A stretch of 64,000 nucleotides of DNA, taken from contig OY757915.1 of assembly GCA_963585895.1 (NCBI GenBank), forward strand, positions 94,981,071-95,045,070, given 5' to 3'. This DNA comes from Sepioteuthis lessoniana. Its lineage: Eukaryota > Mollusca > Cephalopoda > Myopsida > Loliginidae. A program made the position numbers and the translations under genes. Under the pieces are notes generated by a model, which did no database searches, was not told the origin of the DNA, and worked only from the letters and a program-made list of their open reading frames with translations. Shown in pieces: positions 45,961 through 55,459 of this stretch (its first letter is position 1; each line of letters begins with the position of its first letter).

Positions 45961-46556
45961 TCACCATATAAATTATATCAACAAAATATATAAGTCACAA
46001 ATGTTTGAGAAGGTAACCGTAATAAATTTGATGCAAGACTCCATTCATATGTTGACTCCAGAGAGAGTCCAATTACCTTTTTATTGACTAATAATAATGG
46101 CAAAAACTGGTACTTCTGGTTTCTTAAAACTCAAGAACCAAATTACAACAAAGTGCATAGACAAAATGACTCAAGAAAGAAACTGTTGGTAAATTGGTTT
46201 GGTTTGATTTGTTTACTGGCACATCAATTTTTGTGTGTTATATAATGCCAAAGCAGTCTTTCTAGAAGGATGGTAGAGACATTAAACTCATAACTGACAA
46301 TGGGGTGGGGAATAAGGAAGATCAATTGGTAATTTAGAACTCAAATAATAACTTACATTCAAATAATTTATTCTTCCATTCTGTGCGAGCAAATAAGATA
46401 TGAGTTTTGCGAAAACAAGTTTAATTTTCAAATCTTCTGTTAACATTTGTTGGCATAAACTCCAAGACAAACCAGTTGTCTTAAATTTCTCTACAATGCC
46501 CTATTGGTGATCTTCATTGCTAGCATGATTAATTTTTTAAAGATTTTTTTTTGGGT

Positions 46557-46795
46557 GGGGGGTGTCCTCGTGGTTTAATGGTTAAAGCGATGGACTGCGG
46601 AATCGTAGTAAGCGAGTTCGTACTCCAGTCGCGCTATTATGTTCACTTTCAGGCAAATACCCTTGGGAAAGGTATGAACCCCCTTATCCTCCCAGCTATG
46701 GGTTGAATAGTACCACTACTGTTCTTCTAGGAGAATAGCTTTGGCATTAAATAACCTACAAAGGTTGATATGCCATTAAACAAAGAACCCGGAAC
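46557..46795 (+). mobile_element. SINE family 1, full length and little diverged, with 12-bp target duplication
   Basis: GGGTGTCCTCGTGGTTTAAT GG head with GATGGACTGCGGAATCGTAG, GAGTTCGTACTCCAGTCGCG, intact body and an AACAAAGAACCCGG end. TTAAAGATTTTT at 46537-46548 is repeated at 46799-46810. Together with the copy at 36641 it gives the family sequence. Confidence 0.95.
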
Positions 46796-46856
46796 CCATT
46801 AAAGATTTTTATCATTTGAACTTGAGAAAACTTTGCCTTTGATTGTAGTTTAGTGT

Positions 46857-47218
46857 ATTGTTTGTTTGTATACATTATAAGTTAATTTGTCGTTGTTTAT
46901 GTAGCGCTGAACAAAATAACAAAGCCTCTTTGAAGAACAACAACGAAAGGTTTATTTTTATGACAGAAAGTAGACAGCGTCCGAGTGAGGAAAGTTCCTT
47001 GGGGTGTGCAGGTCGCGGTAATTATCTTCGGCGAAGATCATCAATGCTGGAGCGTCCCATGGCTGGCGACAGGAGAGAGGTCTTTCTTCTCTGCTTGCCG
47101 AGTACTCTCTGTCATAAAAATAAACCTTTCATTGCTGTTCTTCAAAGAAGCTTTGTTATTATGTTCAGCACTACTTAAACAACTACAAATTAACTTATAA
47201 TGTATACGAACAAACAAT
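46857..47218. mobile_element. Inverted pair of LTR-like arms (~112 bp each)
   Basis: The left arm 46857-46968 is the reverse complement of 47107-47218 at roughly 92 percent by eye. In the right-arm orientation the sequence contains CATAAAAATAAACC (a poly(A) signal) and runs to CGAACAAACAATATAC, followed by TGGTGACCTCAACG at 47228. This resembles the primer-binding segment that follows a Gypsy-type LTR. The GC-richer interval between the arms (46970-47105) may be more of the LTR. The whole looks like two R-U5 ends joined head to head. Confidence 0.65.
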
Positions 47219-47227
47219 ATACTAAAA

Positions 47228-47241
47228 TGGTGACCTCAACG
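47228..47241 (+). promoter_or_regulatory. Possible retroelement primer-binding site
   Basis: TGGTGACCTCAACG lies 9 bases beyond the right LTR-like arm. Gypsy-type elements commonly carry TGGTGACC-type sequence at this place. Pairing to a specific tRNA could not be tested. Confidence 0.4.
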
Positions 47242-47594
47242 TAATCTGTGACTGCTACAGTAGTTAACCTCCAAGTATCATTTCACTACATTTAAGATGC
47301 AGACATCACTTGTGTTTTTGCTTAAAGCTTAAGTTTTTTAGGGTTTTTTTGTTGGAGAGGCAGGATATATATATATATACATATATATATAGTATTCTTC
47401 AATCTAGTAATCGTTTTTTTGTTTTTTTTTTTGCTATTGGATCTGATGAAGTCCTGTTAAAAATTGTTTTAGAGTCTTTGATTCATATCCATGCTCTTAA
47501 CAGAATGGAAATAAATTTATTATCCTAATGTGACCAAATATTGGTTTTTTTCTTGAAATAATATATATATAAACCAACCCCTCTTCATGTCCAA

Positions 47595-47650
47595 TTGTCC
47601 TATTATGGTTGATGCATTTAGTTTGTGAAATTTATAATCAAATATAGGGA
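47595..47650. mobile_element. Palindromic MITE copy f, 3' truncated
   Basis: GTCCTATTATGGTTGATGCA TTTAG, then TGTGAAATTTATAATCAAAT. The right inverted repeat is lost. Confidence 0.6.
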
Positions 47651-47876
47651 TTTATCTCACACTTCATACACACACATGCAGAGTTGAACTATGACACAAG
47701 GTCAGTTTAATTTGAGGACCTGAGAACCAGCCCTTAATTCTTTTAGACAAAGTGGCAGATATTGCCAGAGAGGAAGATGACCCACTGAAGCTGAGCTGAT
47801 TTATCATGGGACAAATCATATTACTTATTTCTTGCCTTTTCTTCTATACATTTCTAAAAATAAAATCGGTTAAATA

Positions 47877-47973
47877 ATACTGCTTTTGTCCCACAATGGT
47901 TGCTACATTTAGTGTGTGAAATCTATATACAAATGTAATAACAGTTATGAGATATATACTATCACTTTTTTTG
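47877..47973. mobile_element. Palindromic MITE copy g
   Basis: ATACTGCTTTTGTCCCACAA at the left, core GTTGCTACATTTAGTGTGTG and ATCTATATACAAATGTAAT, and a decayed right end ACAGTTATGAGATATATACT. Confidence 0.7.
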
Positions 47974-48000
47974 ATTATTTTTTTTTTCTTGAATATGTTT

Positions 48001-48300
48001 TTGTCCCATAGCGGATAGAGGCGTTGAGTCTCTACGGTTCCAGGTGAGCATTGTTAGAAGATAGTGGTTTCAATTCCTACCCAAGCCGGCCAGAGGTTTA
48101 CTTGGTCAAAAAAACGTGGTGTGATAGACAACAACTATGGAAGGCAGTAATTACTGGGGATACGGTTACAAGACTCAGCATTTCTATCTGAGGGCGCGTT
48201 TAATCACCTGAAGAAGGACAGAGGTGAAATTTGGCCGAAACGTAGTGAAGAAGAAACAACACAAAAACTACCAAGATGAGGACAAAAAGTCCGCAATAAA
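48001..48300 (+). mobile_element. tRNA-derived SINE with a foldback-type 3' end
   Basis: Head TTGTCCCATAGCGGATAGAG and box B-like GTGGTTTCAATTCC, followed by a body ending CCTGAAGAAGGACAGAGG, GGCCGAAACGTAGTG and GATGAGGACAAAAAGTCCGC. The last segment matches the right arm motif of the foldback family (GATGAAGACAATAGTCCG). Confidence 0.65.
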
Positions 48301-48794
48301 TTTAAAAAAAAAAAAAATTAATTCTCAAATTAAACAGCAGTCTAAATGTCTAAACATCATCACTTAATTATATAAGTTGCTCAACTGTCTTCATTCAAAT
48401 TTGATTTTTTTTGAGATTTAAAGATTTAGTCAGTACCTTTTTGTCATACTTTTTATTTTTGTGTTATTCATTACTTTTTCTCAATATTCTCATTATTTTC
48501 TTTACAACTTCATATCAACACAACAAAACCCATGCAACCACTATTACATCTTTATTACAAATCCTTTTTCCTACTGCAAGACAAGGGACATAACTACGTG
48601 TTTTCAACTAGCAGGTTAAATAATACCTCACTATTTATATTCTCAGATGGCTCATTACTTTTCTATTCAATCTAACATTTCTTCTCTTGAAATGACCAAT
48701 TCTGGAGTGATACATTTCAAGCTCAACTTGAACTTAATCTATTTCTTTTAACTGCAACATTTAATTTTTTTTTTTTTTTTTTTGTTTTCTTCAG

Positions 48795-48939
48795 GTCAGC
48801 AAATGGGCAGAGTGATAGGCAAGTGTTTCCTATACAGCTTTTTGCGTGAACAACCCATCTGGCACTCACTAAGATTCTGGAATGCTGCCTTCTTTGATGC
48901 TGTCCAATGCGAACGGGCAAGAAGACCCGTTTGTACCAG
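48795..48939 (+). CDS. Internal exon A of a MADD/DENN-like gene (tentative)
   Basis: Bounded by a strong acceptor (T-rich run, GTTTTCTTCAG ending 48794) and donor CCAG/GTAAGGC at 48940. The only open frame starts with two leftover bases and encodes 47 residues including [17 protein letters not shown] and [18 protein letters not shown]. It ends with two bases of a split codon that is completed by exon B. An alternative acceptor AG at 48798-48799 would shorten it by five bases. The FW..AFFDAV..ER pattern reminds me of the C-terminal region of MADD/Rab3-GEF proteins (FWE.AFLDAV..ER), which activate Rab3/Rab27 and bind death-domain receptors. This is memory of a family pattern, not an alignment. 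Base composition is clearly less AT-rich than the flanks. Confidence 0.75.
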
Positions 48940-49314
48940 GTAAGGCAGAGACAAGTATTTAGCTTAGTAACAAATATGTTCATGAAATTCAAATCTAAAA
49001 AAAGACCAAAAATTCATCAAATTTTTTTTTGGTGGGGTTGGAAGAGCAGAGATTGTAACTTTTAAAAATTTCTCCAACTATTTGATTAAATTCAAATTTT
49101 AGTCAAATTACTTCACTCTTCTCAATGGGTTCAAATCTAAAAATGTAATACAAAATCTTACCCTATTTTTGTGGGATCAAAGATTGTGATTTCTTGAAAT
49201 TTCTCCAAACACTTTTTATTAAATCCACATTTTAATCAAATTACTTTATGCTTATTACTGTGTTCAAATCTAAAAAATAAAAATATTAATTTTTTTTTTT
49301 GTGATAAGAGAAAG

Positions 49315-49650
49315 GGTCCTAGCTATGGGTCAAGTAGAACTGTTTGATATTTAAACTGTATGAAAATAAATGACTTATGTTATATTGAATTGCTAGAAAT
49401 AGAACTGTTTGATCATTTAACTGTGTAAACAAATGACTGATGTTTAATTGAATTGTGATACATAGCAATACTTGGTACTATTTAAATTTGTTGACTTATG
49501 CTAAATTGAATTATTAGAAAGAGAACTGTGTGGTCATTAAACTGTGTGTATCTAAAAAATAAGTTTACAAATCATATATTTGATATATATGTAAAAACAG
49601 GATTTGGCATTAAATAACCAACAATGGTTGATATGCCTTAACACCTAACC
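49315..49650 (+). mobile_element. SINE family 1 3' part with internal tandem units (short version)
   Basis: CCTAGCTATGGGTCAAGTAG matches the family-1 body and TTTGGCATTAAATAACCAAC AATGGTTGATATGCC matches its 3' end. Between them are about two tandem units of GAAATAGAACTGTTTGATCA, TTTAACTGTGTAAACAAATG and GATACATAGCAATACTTGG. The same arrangement with more units is at 53500-54262. It lies in the intron between exons A and B. Confidence 0.8.
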
Positions 49651-49909
49651 AAACTACTAGATACAATTTAATGTCATATTCAGGATAAATTTTTATGGTA
49701 TTGAGGGTCTTACCTCTCTGCTTGGGGTACAATCTGCAATTTTTAAACCCTGCCAACATTTTTTTGTCTATTAACATAAAAAACTCAACTCTCCAACCTG
49801 GAGAGTGAGTTTTCAGTTTGTATATATAGGCGTATTTTATTTTATTTATTTAATTTTTTTTTAATGGCGATAAATTTTCATCTTTCTTTTTTTTCTTTTC
49901 TAATTTCAG

Positions 49910-49978
49910 TGAAGATGGATCTGAAGAGAAGGTAGATGACAGTGAGTTCCAGGAAAACGTCACCTTTGGACAACTGGG
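49910..49978 (+). CDS. Internal exon B of the same gene
   Basis: The acceptor is TCTAATTTCAG ending at 49909, and the donor is GG/GTATGC at 49979. One base completes the AG|T serine codon of exon A, then 22 codons follow encoding EDGSEEKVDDSEFQENVTFG QL. The exon ends with GG, which the first base of exon C turns into GGA. The acidic, hydrophilic first half looks like a loop. The last part (ENVTFGQL) begins a hydrophobic helix that exon C continues. At 69 bases, in phase on both sides, it could be skipped without shifting the frame. Confidence 0.75.
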
Positions 49979-50020
49979 GTATGCTTCACTCACTATTATT
50001 CCAAATCATTTTGAAAATTT

Positions 50021-50480
50021 CATCATCATCATCATATCGTGCTGGCAGCACGGATATCCCTGACCCTCTCTCGCCACTCCTCCCTATCGTTCATCGCCCT
50101 AGGCAGGTCTTCAGGACAACAACCTGTATCCTCACATAGCTGCTGAATGTACGTTCGTGCTGGTCGTCCTGCTTTTGCGCGGCCATGTGTGGGGATCCAT
50201 AAGAGTACATCTCTTATGAGTTCATCTCTGCTTCTCCAGCAATGTCCTGCATGTCTGGTTCGCCTAACTTGAATAGTTTTCGTGATAGGGGGCAGGTGGC
50301 CGTACAGTTGGTGTCTTGTGGGGTGTTGCTGCCAGGACTTGTTCAGGATTGCACGCAGCATTCTTGGGTAATTGCCATCTAGTTTCTTCTCCAGCCGTTT
50401 TGTTAGCGTCCATGTAGCGCATCCATATAGCAGTATCGATGTGACCGCTGCCTGGAAGAAACTGCGTTTCATTTTATCGG
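50021..50480 (-). mobile_element. 5'-truncated non-LTR retrotransposon in intron, with 11-bp target duplication
   Basis: TTTGAAAATTT at 50010-50020 and 50481-50491 flank a 460-bp insert. On the minus strand the insert is an open frame ending in a stop, followed by a short (TGA)n-type tail (ATC repeats on the + strand at 50021-50035). The tail repeat, the direct duplication and the missing 5' end are the signature of target-primed reverse transcription. It lies antisense in the intron between exons B and C. A diverged piece of the same 3' end occurs at 55350. Confidence 0.92.
50032..50472 (-). pseudogene. C-terminal fragment of a retrotransposon reverse transcriptase
   Basis: About 146 residues of open frame on the minus strand. 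Motifs include AVTSILLYGCATWTL and RMLRAILNKSWQQHPT, followed by PTRHQLYGHLPP, RRTRHAGHCWRS, GRPARTYIQQLCEDTG and a final REEWRERVRDIRA. These belong to the region after the polymerase core in non-LTR retrotransposons that are abundant in molluscs and other invertebrates. The catalytic YxDD region and all upstream domains are missing, so it cannot be autonomous. No frameshift or stop interrupts what remains, which implies a fairly recent arrival. Confidence 0.88.
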
Positions 50481-50491
50481 TTTGAAAATTT

Positions 50492-51428
50492 ACAATGTCA
50501 TTAATTTCACAAAAATTAGTTAAGATTAAGAATTCATTTCTATAAAATAAATTGTTTTTAAGATTGAATATGTTAAAGCCAAGATATACTTAGACATTAA
50601 CAGATTATTTGTTTATATGGGGTTGCAGAAAAATTGTCTCCTGAACCAAGAAAGGAATGTCCTTTATTTTGAATTTTTATTCAACCCTTAAGGCTTAAAG
50701 AAACTTGAGAAATGAAATACAAACTGTGTGCTCCATATAAAATATTGAACCTGATTTATTTCATTGTAATTTTAATAGCATAACATTAACAATCTTTTCA
50801 TCTTATTTTCTCTACACCATTTTCTCATGAAACACACATACGTATACACAAAGAAGCACACATACACACACAGACATGCACACAATTAATCTATTTCTCT
50901 TTTTCCTATATCTTTTTTTTATTTTCACATTACCTTTCAAATTTCTTCATCTTTCTTCTCGTAGTTCTGTTTATTTTGTTGATATATTTCAGGTAAAAAA
51001 ATGACTGAATGCTTTCAGATTATTTTCTATCACATTCTATTCTGTTCCTGTTCAAGTCAGATTATTAGAATAAGATTTTAGATTCTGAGAGGAGGCAACA
51101 ATACGGAAGTAAGCAAAGCTAATGAATGAGAAAGATTACAAGAAGGAAAATAAAAATACAATATACACATTTTTATGGCTCATGTAATATTTTTTCAGAA
51201 GGATTAGTTAATAATCTTCTTGAGTCTTTTTGAATTGCAAGACTTGATGGGACCAGCTGTGTCAGGCAGCTGAGCTGAACGACATTTCTTTCATGATAGA
51301 TTGCTTACTCAACACTCAACTGATATTGAATTTAGAGTCATTATCTTAAACTGGTTTCCCACTAATGTTACAGAGGTCAATCTGCTCTTTACTTTATGAA
51401 TAGCTAGGAAAGAAGGACTTATATCTTC
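50492..51428. other. Intronic sequence, nothing recognised
   Basis: AT-rich with (CA)-type runs at 50829-50886. No exon borders or repeats I could assign. Confidence 0.45.
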
Positions 51429-51635
51429 TGGGGAAGTCCACCTGGCTTAATGGCTTACGTGCCGGTCTGTGACATCATAGTAAGTGAGTTTGAACTCTAA
51501 TTGAACTATTATGTTAACTTTCAGACTAATACCCTTAAAAAAGGCATGAACCTCCTTATCCCTTCAAGATGGCTTTAGCATTGAAATAATCCATGAAGGT
51601 TGATATGCTATTAAAATAAAGAAACCAAACTAAAC
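51429..51635 (+). mobile_element. SINE family 1 with 11-bp target duplication
   Basis: GGGGAAGTCCACCTGGCTTA ATGG head, GAGTTTGAACTCTAATTG, AACCTCCTTATCCC, and TTTAGCATTGAAATAATCC, with part of the body deleted. CTTATATCTTC at 51418-51428 is repeated at 51636-51646. Confidence 0.9.
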
Positions 51636-51649
51636 CTTATATCTTCCCC

Positions 51650-51735
51650 AAGGTTAACAGACGCAATGTATGGTGAACATTCTTCGTTCTAATGGGAATC
51701 AGCTCTTCTTATATGTTTGAATGGTTCAAATCAAT
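51650..51735 (+). repeat. Repeat family X fragment
   Basis: AACAGACGCAATGTATGG, ATTCTTCGTTCTAATGGGAA and TCAGCTCTTCTTATATG TTT are found again, nearly unchanged, at 53175-53252. Confidence 0.8.
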
Positions 51736-51890
51736 TGCAAACGAATTCAGCTGAAATTTGGACTTGGTTCACCAAGTCCACATTTTATGATAATGACCAT
51801 AACATTCTCAACTTCAAAACTGATTCATTCAGTGGAAAAACTGTAACAAGAAAATAGATACATGTACATAGATAGATATGAACAGATATT

Positions 51891-52114
51891 TGGTTTGATT
51901 TCTTTGTTTAATGGAATATCAACCTCAGTGGGTTATTTAATGCAGAAGCTATTCTTGTAGAAGAACAGTAGTGGTAGTATTTAACCCATAGCTGGAGGAA
52001 ATTCAGGAGTTTATACCTTTCTCATCGATATTAGTCCAAAAGTGATTTGGGTAACTGATGTTTGAACTTGCTTACTTCGAGGACACGGTCCAGCTCTTTA
52101 ACCATTGTACAACA
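51891..52114 (-). mobile_element. SINE family 1, minus strand
   Basis: Reverse complement of the family: tail TGGTTTGATTTCTTTG, then TCAACCTCAGTGGGTTATTT, GAACAGTAGTGGTAGTATTT, TTAACCCATAGCTGGAGG and head GCTCTTTAACCATTGTAC. AACAGATATT and AACAGATTT flank it, a slightly decayed duplication. Confidence 0.85.
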
Positions 52115-52129
52115 GATTTAAAGTAAGTA

Positions 52130-52370
52130 AGTAAAGTTGGCGACTGTAGCTTTTCAGTAGCTACTACACTGAGGCATAGGGGAGGGCGCTACTCCTTTCC
52201 TGGATTGCTCCACTTTTCCCTTGATATGTACCTTATATTGCTGAGTGTTAAGCAAGGAGGTATCAAGTACCATTTTTTAAGTTTTTGGAATGACACAACC
52301 TGGGATTGAACCCCAGTCTCCCGGACCATTGGCAAACACTGTACACATTAGGCCAATGAGCCGGTACATC
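52130..52370 (-). mobile_element. SINE family 2, minus strand, nearly full length
   Basis: Reading on the minus strand: ACCGGCTCATTGGCCTAATG, GGTCCGGGAGACTGGGGTTC AATCCC (box B), AATGGTACTTGATACC, GAGTAGCGCCC, TGTAGTAGCTACTGAAAAGC and AACTTTACTTAC. Its ACCGGCTCATTGGCC start matches the copy at 59480, so it defines the 5' end. Confidence 0.92.
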
Positions 52371-52458
52371 AGATATAGAGAGAGAGATATGAGCAAATAT
52401 GTAGATCAAGAATTCCTTAGGATTCCTTTTTAGCTATATTTTTTAAGTTCTACATAAA

Positions 52459-53002
52459 TGTAACACTATGTAGGTGGCCTGCCAAGCAGACGATTCCTTT
52501 GTCTGTATTGGTGCGAAACCAAACAAAGGGTTTTGGACTTGAGATCTTGCCGTGACCGGAAGTGGAAGGGGATACGAGAAGAGAGTTAGTTGGGAAAAGA
52601 AGCTGGAAGGGGCAGTTGGCGAGGGACAACGGACAAGGGCAGTCGACCCCGGACACCGGAGCGGTGAGACCAGTCGGCAGGAGATGGGGTCCAGAGCAGT
52701 GAAAGAAGATTGAGTCGGCATTCCAGTTGCTTTGTGGAAGTTTCGCTAGAATCCACGCTAGCGTTAGTCTACATATATGCTATCAGGAATGCAAAGTGTT
52801 GCATAACTGTCCTTCTGCACTTGAGTTAACCCCAAGTGTTTGTTCGTTTGTTTTCTTTCCTCCCACTCCCTCGATTGTATTCTTGTAGCAGTAAAGAAAT
52901 GTGCGTTGCCCCTATCGGAGCCACTAGTTGATCACCGGCCAAGAAGGGAAATGGTTCGAAGAAGTTGATGTAATGTGTGTGGGCTGAAGGGGGAATGTCA
53001 CA
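52459..53002. mobile_element. Probable solo LTR, 544 bp
   Basis: Begins TGTAACAC and ends AATGTCACA (reverse complement TGTGACATT), giving TG...CA termini with an imperfect inverted repeat. TAAA at 52455-52458 is repeated at 53003-53006 as a 4-bp target duplication. It is markedly GC-richer than its flanks, and the overlapping minus-strand open frames are by-products. Orientation is uncertain. It sits next to repeat family X. Confidence 0.7.
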
Positions 53003-53009
53003 TAAATTG

Positions 53010-53255
53010 TTATTAACAGACTCGTTAGTTTAATATATAACTTCCGTAGCAGTGGTAGCTGGTAGTCTGATGGAGGAAAAGAGACCCAAAACACAACTTG
53101 ACCCAAGTCTTAGGACCTCTGTTGTTTTATTCCCTCTATTTCATTTTCTGAGGCCATGAAAGTATGTGCACGCAGGTAACAGACATAACGTGTGGTGTAC
53201 ATTCTTCGTTCTAATGGGAATCAGCTCTTCTTATATGTTTGAATGGTTCAATCAC
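53010..53255 (+). repeat. Repeat family X copy
   Basis: GTGGTAGCTGGTAGTCTGAT GG, GACCTCTGTTGTTTTATTCC, TTTTCTGAGGCCATGAAAG and AACAGACATAACG align in order with 56525-56650. The last 77 bases align with 51650-51735. GTTTTATT reads as AATAAAAC on the minus strand, so it may be an LTR fragment in minus orientation. Confidence 0.65.
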
Positions 53256-53499
53256 TCTCTGTCCACACAACTGCTCATCTCCTCATGTCCCCAGACACCA
53301 AAAGTGAATGAATCAAAGCACTCAGCTTCTTTTATTGGGATTCACAGAACCCCTCCAGCTCAGTCAGAGTGTCCTTAATATGTCATTAAACAATCTGATG
53401 GTGAGGCTCCAGTAATGCTGGAGCTTTTGCAAATACGGAGAACTTCTTTATTACCATTGCTCCCTGGTTCACTTTGGCCCAGAGTGGTCGGACCTGATA

Positions 53500-54262
53500 G
53501 GGTCCTATCTATGGGTCAAATAGATCTGTTTGACATTTAAACTGAGTTCAAACAAATAACTTATTCTAAACTGAATTGTTTGAAATAGAACCATTTGATC
53601 ATTTAGCTGTGTGTAAACAAACAACTTATGTTTGATTGAGTTGTTTGTGATAGATAGCAATACTTGGAACTATTTAACTTTATTGACTTAGGCTAAATTG
53701 AATTGTTTGAAATAGAACTGTTTGACCATTTAAATGCGTGTCAACAAATGACAGATGTTATTTGAATTGTTAGTGATATATAGCAATACTTGGAACCATT
53801 TAACTTTGTTGACTTATGCTAAAGTGAGTTGTTTGAAATAGAACTGTTTGATCATTTAACTGTGTGTAAGCAAATAACTTGTTTAATTGAATTGTTAGTG
53901 ATACATAGCAGCACTTGGAACCATCTAACTTGGTTGACTTATGCTAATTTAGTTTTTAGAAATAGAACTGTTTGACTGTTCAACTGTGTGTAAACAAACA
54001 ACTTATGTTTAATCGAATTGTTAATGATACTTAGCAATTCTTGAAAACATTAAACTGTGTCCAAACAAATGATTAATAGTAAATAGAATTATTTGTATTT
54101 GATTGAAATAAGTGAAACCATTTAACTGTATGAAAAAAAAATGAGCTCAGGCTTGTTTAAAAATGTTATCTAAAAAAATGTGTTTAGAAATCATATATAT
54201 TTAATATATATGTATAAAAAAGATTTGGTATTAAATAACCTACAATGGTTGATGTGCCATAA
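53500..54262 (+). mobile_element. SINE family 1 3' part with expanded ~125-bp internal tandem array
   Basis: TCTATGGGTCAAATAGATCT at the left and TTTGGTATTAAATAACCTAC AATGGTTGATGTGCC at the right are family-1 sequence. Between them, GAAATAGAAC marks lie near 53580, 53710, 53836 and 53959, with related partial units on both sides. Each unit includes TGATCATTTAACTGTGTG TA, AACAAATAACTT and GATACATAGCAATACTTGG. Spacing is 123 to 130 bases. The related element at 49315 has about two units. Confidence 0.82.
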
Positions 54263-54460
54263 AACCAAAACCAATCAAGTCTGGTGTCCTCACCAAGTCC
54301 TGGTTAACAGCTGTTGTCAATCCACAGTGCTAGATCAACCATATCTTCTTGACTCAAGTCTAGAAATGTTTTTGTAAACTCATCTTTTTCCAGCTGTTGG
54401 CTTTTTTAATTACTTATCTATTTGCACCTCTATATAATTTGCTCATAATGTTACAATGCT

Positions 54461-54975
54461 AATGATTGAACTATGTAACAGTCTCTTGAGCGGGTGTCTT
54501 TGTGGCATCGTGGCAGTCATGCTGGATTGTGATATCATAGTAATATATTCCATATAGATCAATTTTATAACTTTCTTAATTTTCAAACCAATGATTGAAC
54601 TATGTAACAGTCTCTTGAGCGGGTGTCTTTGTGGCATCGTGGCAGTCATGCTGGATTGTGATATCATAGTAATATATTCCATATAGATCAATTTTATAAC
54701 TTTCTTAATTTTCAAACCAATTATTGAACTGTGTTACAGTCCCTTGAGGGCATGTTGTTGTGGCATCGTGATATCATAGTTAATGAGTTTGAGCAACAAT
54801 CATGCTATTGCTTTCACTTTCAGCCTAATACCCTTTGGAAAGGCATGAACCCTTTTTATCCACCCCAGCTATGAGTTAAACAGTACCATTGCTGTTCTTT
54901 GGTGGCTTTGACATTAAATAACCCACAAAGGTTGATATGCCACTAAACAAAGAATCCAAACAAAACCAAACAATC
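54461..54975 (+). mobile_element. SINE family 1 with perfect 129-bp tandem duplication of its head
   Basis: AATGATTGAACTATGTAACA starts at 54461 and 54590, and a diverged third start (AATTATTGAACTGTGTTACA) is at 54719. The first two units appear identical. Each contains the SINE head (GGGTGTCTTTGTGGCATCG, CATGCTGGATTGTGATATC). After the third head the normal body follows: AACCCTTTTTATCCACC, AGCTATGAGTTAAACAGTAC, ATTAAATAACCCACAAAGG and a CAAACAAAACCAAACAA tail. Confidence 0.9.
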
Positions 54976-55121
54976 CTTTGAAATTTGCGCATTGGTAATC
55001 AAGCAACCAACCCTCATTACTCTGCTTAGTGGTATTTCCCAATTGTTTCTAGTCCTCCAAAGAAGTCTACAACATAATTTTATGTACATTCAGCTGTTAA
55101 AAACAACATCTATCTAATATG

Positions 55122-55306
55122 CTAGGGTCGTTCAAAAAGTTCTCAGCCTCATCTAGAAAGAAGAGCCATTGCTGAATGTTTTTGTTGCAGCAAGAAAGCT
55201 TGAAAAACTAATTCTGATTTTTATAGTTCGTGTGTTGCTATAACAAAAATGTTCAGCGATGGCTCTTATTTCTAGATGAGGCTTGGACCTTTTCGAATTA
55301 CCCTTG
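55122..55306. mobile_element. Mariner-type MITE with ~55-bp terminal inverted repeats
   Basis: AGGGTCGTTCAAAAAGTTCT to AGCCATTGCTGAA at the left is the reverse complement of TTCAGCGATGGCTCTTATTT to CTTTTCGAATTACCCT at the right. AGGGTCRTTCAAAAAGT-type ends are typical of mariner transposons. About 70 bases lie between the arms, with no transposase. Confidence 0.88.
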
Positions 55307-55349
55307 TATATGGTAAGGCCTTAATTTAATCTATCACTTAAACTTTATT

Positions 55350-55455
55350 ACTATCATCATCATGATATCTCACTTCTAGCATGGATTTCCTTGACTCTAT
55401 CTTGCTGTTCGTCCCTATCATCCATTACTTCCAGCAGATCCTCCTGAGTATTTTT
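55350..55455 (-). mobile_element. Diverged 3' end of the same non-LTR retrotransposon
   Basis: After ATCATCATCATGATATC the sequence follows the order of 50025-50110: TAGCATGGATTTCCTTGACT, CCCTATCATCCATTACTTCC and AGCAGATCCTCCTGAG. Here it is heavily substituted and only about 100 bases long. Minus-strand orientation. Confidence 0.65.
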
Positions 55456-55459
55456 TTTT

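Noticed and set aside
52443..52721. Retroelement gag-like protein on the minus strand
   Set aside because: The frame lies wholly inside a solo LTR and has no zinc-knuckle or capsid motif.
53166..53378. Coding exon in a GC-richer block
   Set aside because: The first half is repeat family X, found in several copies. The rest has no consensus donor.
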